A stretch of 64,000 nucleotides of DNA from Micromonospora sp. C28SCA-DRY-2. Its GTDB lineage: Bacteria; Actinomycetota; Actinomycetes; Mycobacteriales; Micromonosporaceae. Below the pieces are notes generated by a model that saw nothing but the letters and a program-made list of their open reading frames with translations, searched no databases and was not told the DNA's origin. Both the position numbers and the translations under genes were made by a program. This document shows, piece after piece, positions 15,367-22,653 of this stretch. Within the stretch, counting starts at the first letter, position 1; each line of letters starts with the position of its first letter. The stretch covers positions 248,001 through 312,000 of the forward strand of contig NZ_JAUMKD010000007.1 in NCBI RefSeq assembly GCF_030519475.1. Direction: 5' to 3'.

Positions 15367-17208
15367 ATGAGCTTTCCGCCCGTCGACTCGTACGCCTTCC
15401 TCTCCGACACCCACACCGCCGCGCTGGTCGCGCCGGACGGGACGGTCGAGTGGCTCTGCGTACCGCACTTCGAGGGCGACGCCGTCTTCGCCCGGCTGCT
15501 CGACCGTCAGGTCGGCGGTGCCTTCTCGCTCACCGTCGACGGCTGCCCCGCGCCGGCCCGCCGGTACCTGCCGGACACCCTGGTGCTGCACACCGAGTAC
15601 GACGGCCCGGGCGGCCGGGCCGTCGGACGGGACTTCCTCGCCGTCGCGCCGGGCGACGCGGCCCAACCGATCCGGGCCGGCAAGGTGCTGGTCCGCCAAC
15701 TGACGGCCGAGCGCGGTGCGGTGCGGCTGGCGGTGCGGATCGTCCCGCGACCCGGCTACGGCGCCCGGAGCACCGGCTGGACCCGGGTCGACGGCCGGTG
15801 GCACGCCTCCGGGGTCCCGCTGCGGATCGGCGCCGACCTGCCGCTCGTGGCGGACGGGACGGCGCTGACCGCCGACCTGGAGCTGCCCGCCGGCCGGACG
15901 GTCACCATCCTGCTCCACTACGGCGACGGCGACGACGCGGGACCGGCGGCGCAGGACCCGACCGTCCTGCTCGACCAGACCTGCCGCACCTGGCGGGACT
16001 GGTCCGGCCGCAGCGACTACACCGGCTTCGCCGCCGACGCCGTCCGGCGCAGCGCCCTGGTGCTGCGCGGCCTGTCGTTCGACGAGACCGGCGCGCTGCT
16101 GGCCGCCGCCACCACCGCGCTGCCCGAGGAGATCGGCGGGGTGCGCAACTGGGACTACCGGTACACCTGGCACCGGGACGCGGCCCTGCTGCTGCTCGCC
16201 CTGTTCCGGCTCGGTCATGCCGAGGAGGGCCGGCGGTACCTGCGCTTCCTGCTGGACATCTGCGCCACGCGGGCGGACCCGCTCGCCCCGCTCGTCGGCA
16301 TCCACGGCCACACGACCACCGAGCGGGAACTGCCGCACCTGTCCGGCTACGCCGACTCGCGGCCGGTCCGCACCGGCAACGAGGCCGCCGACCAGGTCCA
16401 GTTCGACACCTACGGTCACATCCTCGACGCGGCCCTGGTCTACCAGCAACTCACCGGCGACCTCACCGGCGACCAGTGGGGGCTGCTGCGGTGGCACGTC
16501 GACACCATGGCCCGGCGGTGGCGAGAACCCGACCACGGCGCCTGGGAGATCCGCGGCCCGCGCCGGCACTACGTCAACTCGAAGGTGATGACCTGGGTCT
16601 GCCTCGATCGGGGCGTTCGCCTGGCCGATCTGCTCGACGACCGCACCGCCGCCGTCGACCGCTGGCGGCAGGCCCGCGACGACCTGCACGCCGAGGTCCT
16701 CGACCGCGGTTTCGACGAGTCGGTGGGCAGCTTCGTGCTGGCGTACGGCAGCAGCGAACTCGACGCGGCCCTGCTGCGGATCCCCCTGGTCGGCTTCCTC
16801 CCCGCCGACGATCCGCGGATGCTCGCCACCATCGACCGGATCCGCCAGCGGCTCGCCATCGGCCCGGCCCTGATCCGCCGGTACCGCGCGGACGACGGCC
16901 TGCCCGGCGCGGAGGGGGCATTCCTGCTCTGCTCGTTCGAACTGGTCTCCGCCCTCGCGCTGGCCGGCGAGCGGAAGCCGGCACGGCAGCTCTTCGACCA
17001 GCTCAGCGCGTACGCGGGGCCGCTGGGCTTCTACTCCGAACAGCTCGCCGCCGACGGGACCGCGCTGGGCAACTATCCCCAGGCGTTCACCCACCTCGCC
17101 CTCATCGAGGCGGCCCTGAACCTGGACGCCGCCGGCGACCGGGACGCCCTGCACGCCTGGGCCGAGCGCTCGCGGCGGATGCCGGCGGGTCGTCCCGCCG
17201 GGCGGTGA
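15367..17208 (+). CDS. Glycoside hydrolase family 15 protein (glucoamylase/trehalase-like)
   Basis: The 613-residue protein starts with the GH15 N-terminal beta-sandwich (AFLSDTHTAALVAPDGTVEWLC) and continues into an (alpha/alpha)6 barrel. The barrel shows GGVRNWDYRYTWHRDA, the catalytic-acid region GAWEIRG (Glu394) and the base region GAEGAFLLCSFEL. In this branch the usual activity is trehalase or glucoamylase. There is no signal peptide, so it acts in the cytoplasm. The start is the ATG at 15367 because the N-terminal family motif begins immediately after it. It ends in front of a strong convergent terminator. Confidence 0.9.
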   Translation: MSFPPVDSYAFLSDTHTAALVAPDGTVEWLCVPHFEGDAVFARLLDRQVGGAFSLTVDGCPAPARRYLPDTLVLHTEYDGPGGRAVGRDFLAVAPGDAAQPIRAGKVLVRQLTAERGAVRLAVRIVPRPGYGARSTGWTRVDGRWHASGVPLRIGADLPLVADGTALTADLELPAGRTVTILLHYGDGDDAGPAAQDPTVLLDQTCRTWRDWSGRSDYTGFAADAVRRSALVLRGLSFDETGALLAAATTALPEEIGGVRNWDYRYTWHRDAALLLLALFRLGHAEEGRRYLRFLLDICATRADPLAPLVGIHGHTTTERELPHLSGYADSRPVRTGNEAADQVQFDTYGHILDAALVYQQLTGDLTGDQWGLLRWHVDTMARRWREPDHGAWEIRGPRRHYVNSKVMTWVCLDRGVRLADLLDDRTAAVDRWRQARDDLHAEVLDRGFDESVGSFVLAYGSSELDAALLRIPLVGFLPADDPRMLATIDRIRQRLAIGPALIRRYRADDGLPGAEGAFLLCSFELVSALALAGERKPARQLFDQLSAYAGPLGFYSEQLAADGTALGNYPQAFTHLALIEAALNLDAAGDRDALHAWAERSRRMPAGRPAGR

Positions 17209-17281
17209 CCGGGACGCCGATCCGGAGCGGGCTCGGGCCACCGCCGGCGGCTCGGCGTACGCCCGGTCGAGCCGACGCGGC

Positions 17282-17317
17282 GGGGGTGTGCGGGGTCGGC
17301 AACCCCCGCACACCCCC
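17282..17317. terminator. Strong bidirectional terminator hairpin
   Basis: GGGGGTGTGCGGGG (17282-17295) pairs perfectly with CCCCGCACACCCCC (17304-17317), a 14-bp GC stem with an 8-base loop, between the convergent GH15 and M14 genes. No T-run follows, but stem stability and position support termination both ways. Confidence 0.85.
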
Positions 17318-17342
17318 TGTGCGCGATGTTCGACTGTCCGCC

Positions 17343-19769
17343 CTAGGGCAGGACCGCTGTGCCCTTGCGGTAGTTCTTCCCGTTGCCGTCCGGGCGGTAG
17401 TTGTTCTCCACGTTGCCCGCCGAGTCGACGGAGAACCAGTGCACCCGGGTGCCGGCCGGGACGGTCAGCGTCTCCCCGCCCTCGCGGATGCCGGCGGAGC
17501 CGTACAGCGTCGAGTCGTACGTCGGGGCGGCCCGGTCCAGGGTGTAGAAGACCGCCGCCGGTTCGCTGGTCTCGAAGGACACGTTCACCATGCCCGGCGT
17601 GGAGCTGGGCGCGACCTTCAGCGTGCTCGCCGGCCGTTGCTTGTCCTTGGCGAAGTCACGGGCCACCCGCATCAGCTCGACCAGCCCGTTGGCGAACTCC
17701 ATCGTCTCGGCGTGCGCCTCCTCCCACTCCGGCTGGAAGGAGGTGCCGACCTCGAAGTTCCACGCGTAGATGCCGTACTTGTACCAGAGCATGTCGCCGG
17801 AGTTGCCGGCCGCCGAGTAGAGCACGTCGGAGATCGGGCCGGTGCGCGCCGGGGTGACCGCCATGTTCCGGTGCCGCTTGATTGCGCTGAGGATCCGCGA
17901 CGAGGCACCCCAGAACGCCGACTCCTCGGCGAGCGTCGGCCGCGGCGCCGAGACCCGGTCCGGCAGCGCGTACGCGCCGGGCGACCACATGAAGTAGTTG
18001 CCCGAGGAGTGCAGGTTCATCGAGAACCGGATGTTCGGGCGGGCCGCCAGCCAGTCCAGGTTCCGGTTCTCCGGCTCGGACAGCTCGCTCGGGCCGGCGT
18101 AGGTGCCGCTGGTGCAGCTCGACGACGCGCCGGAGTAGCCGTCGAAGAGGCTGTACTCGGTGTAGTTGCGGTTGTTGTCCACACCCCACGAGTTGCGGGC
18201 CAGGAAGTCGGCCGAGCCGGTCAGCGGGCAGTGGTTGGTCATGTTCTTGCGCTGCGAGTTGAAGTCGTAGAACGAGTAGTGCCCACCGTCCGGGTTGACC
18301 GACGGCGCGATCCAGATGTCGAGGTTGTTCAGCAGCTGCTTGGTCTGCCCGTCGTGGCCGTAGTTGCGCAGCAGCCGCTCGGCGGTTTCGATGGTGACCA
18401 GCGGCGGCACCCACTCCCGGGCGTGCTCCTGGGCGTAGGCCAGCACGCCGAGCTTGGAACCGTCGCGGTGCTTGCCGATCCGGATCGCGTACACCGGGTG
18501 CGGCTCGCGGGAGACGCTGGCCGGCGCGCTCAGCCCGTCGGTGAGCGGGGTCCGCGCGGCCGGCGCGACCACGCCGGTGCCCGGGCTGCCCCGATAGGTG
18601 TACGCCCGCAGCAGCGACCCGGCGTTGGCGTTGAGCGCGGCCACCACCTGGGCGGCGGTGCTGGTGACCGTGCCGGCGGAGTCGGTGCCCAGGGTCACCC
18701 GGACCGCCGAGCCGGCGACACTCACCGACAGCGGCGTGTTCGGCGCGCCCGGGTCGGCGAGCTCCACCGAGACGTCGTTGCCGCCCTCGTGGCCCCAGGC
18801 CAGCGAGTCCACCGCGACCCGGCTGGCGGTGGCGGTGCCGAGCACGGCCTGCGCGTGCCGCCGGTAGCCGTTGGTCTTGTACGGCAGCTCCACGATCTCC
18901 GCCAGGTCCGGGAACTCGGCGGCCAGCTGGTGGATCCGCGCGTACAGCTCCGTGGGGGTCAGGTAGCTGGTGACGAAGTCCTTCTGGTAGCCGGGCCCCT
19001 CCGGGCCGTCGCCCGGGGTCGGCAACCACTCCCGGACGGTGGCGATGGCGACGTCACCGGTCGGGCTGGTGATCCGGACGCGGTCCGGACGGGTGGTCAC
19101 GGTGGCGGCGCCCCGGTGGTACAGGTAGACGCCGGCGTCGACGAAGCGGGAGATGGTCTGCGTACCACCGGAGCCGAAAGCGGTGCCCGGGCCGCTGTCC
19201 CGCTCGACGGTGAGCGGGGTGGCGACCGTCTGGCCCTGCGCCCACTTCGCCTCCACGGACAGGATCTGGTCGGTGCCGGAGGTGTAGTAGTCGGCCCGGA
19301 TGATCTTGACGTCGGAGACGTCCGGCGCGGTCGGGTCGGCCGCCGCGGCGGCGAACTGCCGGTTGTCGGCCACGTGCTCGGCGATCGTCGCCGCGCGCTC
19401 GGCCACCCGGGCCTGGGCGTCGGCGGGCCGGTGCAGCACCTTGCCGAGCCGGAACCCGGCGGCGGTCAGCGCCGCGCCCTCGCTGGCCGTGATGACCGCG
19501 TGCGCGACCACGCCGTCCTCGGTCCGGCTGACGTGGTGGTCGAGGTCGACGCCGGTCGCGACCAGGGCGTCCAACTGGGCGGTGCCGTCGAGCAGCACCT
19601 CGACGACGTTCGCCTCCTCGTCGCCGACCCGGACCAGGTCGACCGAGGGTGCGGCCGGCGGTGCGGTGGCCGAGGCCGGGCTGACCAGCAGCACCACGGC
19701 CATGGCCCCGGCCAGCGCGGCGGGGAGCGGAAGGCGGCGTCGCCACCGGGGACCTAGGGGATCACGCAT
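17343..19769 (-). CDS. Secreted M14 zinc carboxypeptidase with C-terminal chitobiase-like domain
   Basis: The 808-residue precursor has a signal peptide (Arg-rich start, ALAGAMAVVLLVSPASA, cleavage near residue 36) and a propeptide-like region. The M14 domain has the zinc motif HAREW (near residue 447), SVNPDGG, NLHSSGNYF and the catalytic Glu in NFEVGTSF (near residue 672). A sandwich insert (about residues 330-430) interrupts the region before the zinc motif. The last 100 residues look like the chitobiase/beta-hexosaminidase C-terminal domain (FYTLDRAAPTYDSTLY ... IREGGETLTVPAGT). I took the ATG at 19769, preceded by AGAAGGG; the open frame continues upstream without coding character. Confidence 0.9.
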   Translation of the reverse strand: MRDPLGPRWRRRLPLPAALAGAMAVVLLVSPASATAPPAAPSVDLVRVGDEEANVVEVLLDGTAQLDALVATGVDLDHHVSRTEDGVVAHAVITASEGAALTAAGFRLGKVLHRPADAQARVAERAATIAEHVADNRQFAAAAADPTAPDVSDVKIIRADYYTSGTDQILSVEAKWAQGQTVATPLTVERDSGPGTAFGSGGTQTISRFVDAGVYLYHRGAATVTTRPDRVRITSPTGDVAIATVREWLPTPGDGPEGPGYQKDFVTSYLTPTELYARIHQLAAEFPDLAEIVELPYKTNGYRRHAQAVLGTATASRVAVDSLAWGHEGGNDVSVELADPGAPNTPLSVSVAGSAVRVTLGTDSAGTVTSTAAQVVAALNANAGSLLRAYTYRGSPGTGVVAPAARTPLTDGLSAPASVSREPHPVYAIRIGKHRDGSKLGVLAYAQEHAREWVPPLVTIETAERLLRNYGHDGQTKQLLNNLDIWIAPSVNPDGGHYSFYDFNSQRKNMTNHCPLTGSADFLARNSWGVDNNRNYTEYSLFDGYSGASSSCTSGTYAGPSELSEPENRNLDWLAARPNIRFSMNLHSSGNYFMWSPGAYALPDRVSAPRPTLAEESAFWGASSRILSAIKRHRNMAVTPARTGPISDVLYSAAGNSGDMLWYKYGIYAWNFEVGTSFQPEWEEAHAETMEFANGLVELMRVARDFAKDKQRPASTLKVAPSSTPGMVNVSFETSEPAAVFYTLDRAAPTYDSTLYGSAGIREGGETLTVPAGTRVHWFSVDSAGNVENNYRPDGNGKNYRKGTAVLP

Positions 19770-20008
19770 CTGTCGACCCTTCTGTTGCTCGGCATGGGTG
19801 ACCGAATGAGCTGGCCGAGGGGCCCCGCCCGGGGTACGCGGCTCCGCCCCGTCGGTCGCGCGCCGCGCTGGCGGCGTCACGACCCGGTGGAAGGAAGGTG
19901 ATGGTGTCCGGTTGCGGCGGACCGACGCTGCCCGCATCGCCGAGTTGCGGAAGCGCCGTCGAGTGGTGGACGGGAGGATGTTCCGGTTGCGGTCGGTGGA
20001 CTGAGCCA

Positions 20009-20038
20009 ATCCTCAGTGTCGACAAAGTGGTCTGTCAA
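20009..20038 (-). promoter_or_regulatory. Candidate sigmaA promoter of the M14 peptidase
   Basis: On the minus strand a perfect TTGACA (20033-20038) is followed after 18 bp by GAGGAT (20009-20014), close to the actinobacterial TAGGAT -10. It would leave an untranslated leader of about 230 bases. The 301-bp spacer 19770-20070 shows nothing else I can name. Confidence 0.55.
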
Positions 20039-20070
20039 TCCTCCGGGTAAGGTCCGGCTCCGGGTGCCGG

Positions 20071-20712
20071 TCAGTTCAGCGCGGACCGTACGCCCAGCCC
20101 GACGAGGACGACGCCGGTGACCCGGTCCAGCGCCCGGCGCACCCGCTCGGTCCGCAGCAGCCGGGCGGCCGCCCCGGTGACCGCCGTCCAGCCGGCCAGC
20201 CACCCGGTGTGCAGCACGGCGTGCGCGGTGGCCAGCAGCAGCATCGGCGCCAGCACCGGCCCGGACGGGTCGAGGAACTGCGGGGCCAGCGTCAGGTAGA
20301 CGGCCGCCGCCTTGGGGTTCAGCACGTTCCCGAGCAGCCCCTGCGGGTACGGGTGCCGAGCCCGGCCGGCGAGCCGGCGCCACCCGGCCCGGGCGGACGG
20401 CCGGCCGGGTGCGGCGGGCCGCCGGCGGGCGGCGGAGACCAGCAGCCAGACACCGAGCCCGACGAGATAGCCGGCGCCGGCCAGCTTGACGATCCAGAAC
20501 GCCTGCGACGAGCGCAGCACCAGCGCCGCCAGACCGGCCGCGGCCAGCGCCGCGTGCAGGTAGATCCCGGTCACCGTACCGAGGATCACCCACCAGCCCT
20601 GGCGCCGGCCGCCGGCGCCCACCCGGGAGACGACCAGCGCGAAGCTGGTGCCGGGGGTGAGCGTGATCGGCGCGACGGCGAGCGCGAAGCCCAGCATGCC
20701 GGCCCCGGTCAC
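20071..20712 (-). CDS. LysE/RhtB-family amino acid exporter
   Basis: The 213-residue membrane protein has six hydrophobic segments and the LysE-family opening (GFALAVAPITLTPGTSFALVVSR), the GLGVWLLV middle helix and NPKAAAVYLTLAPQF. It would export an amino acid or derivative using the proton gradient. The GTG at 20712 lies three bases after the phosphoesterase stop, so the two are almost certainly one transcript; an ATG five codons in is an alternative start. Confidence 0.88.
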   Translation of the reverse strand: MTGAGMLGFALAVAPITLTPGTSFALVVSRVGAGGRRQGWWVILGTVTGIYLHAALAAAGLAALVLRSSQAFWIVKLAGAGYLVGLGVWLLVSAARRRPAAPGRPSARAGWRRLAGRARHPYPQGLLGNVLNPKAAAVYLTLAPQFLDPSGPVLAPMLLLATAHAVLHTGWLAGWTAVTGAAARLLRTERVRRALDRVTGVVLVGLGVRSALN

Positions 20713-20715
20713 CGG

Positions 20716-21462
20716 TCAGACCACCACCCGGTAGTGGGTGGTCAGCAGGCCGGTGTCGTCGTACACGTGGAAGGCGATGCCCGGCGGTTGCCGCTGGTCG
20801 GTCAGCGTCCCCTCGCCCTCCCACGGCATCCGTAGGGTCGAGACGACGCCGGGCGCGATCCGCAGCGGGCGGCCGGCGAAGGTGCTCGCCGCGGCCGTGT
20901 GGAAGTGCCCGGTCAGCACGGCGACGATCTGCGGGTGGGCGGCCACCAGCTCGGCGAGCGGGTCCGTGGGCAGCAGCCGCATGTCGTCGATGACCGGGTG
21001 GTGCAGCGCGACCGGCGGGTGGTGGAAGGCGATGAAGACCGGGACGTCGGCCGCCACCGAGGCGAGCTGCTCCCGCAGCCAGCCCATGGTCTCCTCGTCC
21101 AGGTGACCGTCGTCGCGGCCGGGGATGCTGGAGTCGGCGAGCAGGAAGGTGGCGCCGCCGACGTCGTGCCGGCTGTTGATCGGCCCGTCGCCGCCGCCGG
21201 TTTCGCCCAGCAGCCCCTTGCGGTAGGCGTCGCGCACGTCGTGGTTTCCCGGGCAGACCAGCACCGGGTGCGGCGAGGCGAAGAGCTTCGCGGCCAACTC
21301 GTACTCGGACACCTGCCCGTGGTCGGCGATGTCCCCGGTGATCAGGATGGCGTCCACCGGCCGGGCCAGGTTGTGCAGGTGGTCCATGACCCGGGCGGTC
21401 CGCTCCGCCGAGCGCGGATGGTCGTCGAGGTGGGTGTCGCTGAGGTGCGCGATGGTCAGCAC
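20716..21462 (-). CDS. Calcineurin-like metallophosphoesterase (CpdA/GpdQ-like)
   Basis: The 248-residue protein carries all five metal-binding blocks of class III phosphodiesterases: LSDTHLD, ITGDIADHG, CPGNHDVRD, AFHHPPV and LTGHFHTAA. This is the arrangement of 3',5'-cyclic-nucleotide and glycerophosphodiester phosphodiesterases. It is soluble, with no signal peptide. The start is a GTG. It is divergent from the CGNR regulator across a 94-bp spacer with a palindromic site, and sits before lysE. Its natural phosphodiester substrate is not clear. Confidence 0.88.
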   Translation of the reverse strand: MLTIAHLSDTHLDDHPRSAERTARVMDHLHNLARPVDAILITGDIADHGQVSEYELAAKLFASPHPVLVCPGNHDVRDAYRKGLLGETGGGDGPINSRHDVGGATFLLADSSIPGRDDGHLDEETMGWLREQLASVAADVPVFIAFHHPPVALHHPVIDDMRLLPTDPLAELVAAHPQIVAVLTGHFHTAAASTFAGRPLRIAPGVVSTLRMPWEGEGTLTDQRQPPGIAFHVYDDTGLLTTHYRVVV

Positions 21463-21469
21463 GAGGGCT

Positions 21470-21502
21470 CCCTAACGGGTTACGCTGCTTTTGCCGTTAG
21501 GG
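21470..21502. promoter_or_regulatory. Palindromic operator between phosphoesterase and CGNR regulator
   Basis: CCCTAACGG (21470-21478) and CCGTTAGGG (21494-21502) are perfect 9-bp inverted arms 15 bp apart, and an extra GTTA lies next to the left arm (TAACGGGTTA). The site sits in the short divergent spacer and is AT-richer than its surroundings. It is a good candidate binding site for the adjacent regulator. Confidence 0.6.
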
Positions 21503-21556
21503 ACGCTACACTGGCCCCCCGGAGATCCACAACACGCCCGCGACCCCGGAGGCACG

Positions 21557-22183
21557 ATGTCCGTCCAGCTCACGCTCGCCCTGGCCGGCACCATCCGGCA
21601 CGACGGCAACGGCGGCGTGACCGACGATCTCGCCGACACCGGCGGGCTCGCCCGGTGGCTGCGCGACCACGCCGAACCGCTGCGCGGCTACGACCACGAC
21701 CTGGCGCCCCCGGCCGACCTGCCCGACGAGCGGACCCGGCTCGACGTGGTCGCGCTGCGCCGGGCCGTCCGCACGCTGCTCGCCCGCGCGGTGGCGCCGG
21801 CACCGCCCAGCCGGGCCGACCACGCGTCGCTGCTGACACCGGACGAGGCGGTGCGCCACCTCAACGACGTCGCCGGCCGGCTGCCCACCAGCCCCCGGCT
21901 GCACTGGCCCGCCGACGGGGCGCCGATCCTCACCCGACACGCCGGTCCGGCCGAGCCACGGCTACGGCTCACCGCGGCGCTGGCCCGCGCCGCCGTCGAC
22001 TTCCTGGCCGGCCCCGAACGGGAGCAGCTGCGCGCCTGCCCGGCGCCGCGGTGCGTGCGGTACTTCGTCCGGGAGCACGCCCGCCAGCAGTGGTGCAAGC
22101 CGTCCTGCGGCAACCGCGCCCGGGTCGCCCGCCACTACCAGCGCCAGCAGGCCGGAGCCGGGCGGCCGGCCGACGCTGACTGA
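21557..22183 (+). CDS. CGNR zinc-finger (ABATE domain) transcriptional regulator
   Basis: The 208-residue protein has an N-terminal ABATE region and ends in the CGNR zinc finger: ACPAPRCVRYFVREHA followed by QQWCKPSCGNRARVARHY, four cysteines in a C-x4-C ... C-x3-C pattern. Proteins of this family are predicted DNA-binding regulators that probably sense a small ligand through the ABATE part. The ATG at 21557 follows CCGGAGGCACG; a longer frame starts earlier but overlaps the palindrome. It probably controls itself and the divergent phosphoesterase-lysE pair. Confidence 0.88.
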   Translation: MSVQLTLALAGTIRHDGNGGVTDDLADTGGLARWLRDHAEPLRGYDHDLAPPADLPDERTRLDVVALRRAVRTLLARAVAPAPPSRADHASLLTPDEAVRHLNDVAGRLPTSPRLHWPADGAPILTRHAGPAEPRLRLTAALARAAVDFLAGPEREQLRACPAPRCVRYFVREHARQQWCKPSCGNRARVARHYQRQQAGAGRPADAD

Positions 22184-22350
22184 CCGCCTACTCCGCGCAC
22201 CGTACCGGCGGCCTCCTGCTCGGGATCAGCCGGCTGCGCCGCGCCGCGCGCGGCCGGGTCTGACCGGTAGGGCGACGATCTCCGGGCAGGCGTGCGGTGC
22301 CCGGAGGTTCTCGTTTCCGGAGCGCCGGCTCGTCGCGCGCGCCATGCCGC

Positions 22351-22385
22351 TTCTTGATGCAGTCAAGAAAAAAGTCGGGCATACT
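22351..22385 (+). promoter_or_regulatory. FurA-box-like inverted repeat and promoter
   Basis: TTCTTGA (22351-22357) and TCAAGAA (22363-22369) are perfect 7-bp arms around five bases, followed by an A-run and CATACT (22380-22385), a -10-like box seven bases before the relic furA GTG. The layout resembles the leaderless, self-repressed furA promoter of mycobacteria. It is now the most likely promoter region of katG. Confidence 0.6.
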
Positions 22386-22392
22386 GCGCACC

Positions 22393-22612
22393 GTGGCCAC
22401 CTCGGACGTCGAGCGCGTGCCGCGCGGGGCCGCGCTCCGCGTGACCCGTCCGCGGCTGGCCGCGCTGTCCGCGGTGCACGCACATCCGCACGCCGGCACC
22501 GGCTCCATCGTCGGTGCCGCGTCGGGAGCTTCCCGAGTGTCCTATCAGGCCAGGTACCACGTGCCCCGCGCTGACCGGCGCGGGGCTGGTACGTCACGTG
22601 TCGCGGCGCCAG
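22393..22612 (+). pseudogene. furA: Decayed furA (N-terminal remnant, frameshifted)
   Basis: From the GTG the frame reads VATSDVERV...LRVTRPRLAALSAVHAHP, then HAGTGSIVGA and VSYQARYHV. This aligns residue by residue with the DNA-binding half of FurA (LRVTRPR, HPHADT, VSRQAVYDV). At a C-run near 22570 the match moves to another frame, which reads ALTGAGLVRHV, the next conserved block. All of the metal-binding C-terminal half (HHHxxC, CxxC) is missing. In mycobacteria and streptomycetes a furA gene sits directly before the catalase-peroxidase gene, as here. The gap between the CGNR gene and this relic (22184-22350) shows nothing else. Confidence 0.75.
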
Positions 22613-22653
22613 CAACCAGTTGACCGAACGAGACCGACAGGAGAAGGACCGAC

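Noticed and set aside
15450..19757. Very long plus-strand open frame (about 1,435 codons)
   Set aside because: It runs antisense or out of phase through GH15 and M14, is Arg/Gly/Pro-rich, and lacks any family motif; long shadow frames are expected at this GC.
19770..20009. Longer N-terminus for the M14 peptidase
   Set aside because: The extra residues are Arg/Thr/Pro-rich and precede a clear signal peptide; an AGAAGGG site supports the ATG at 19769.
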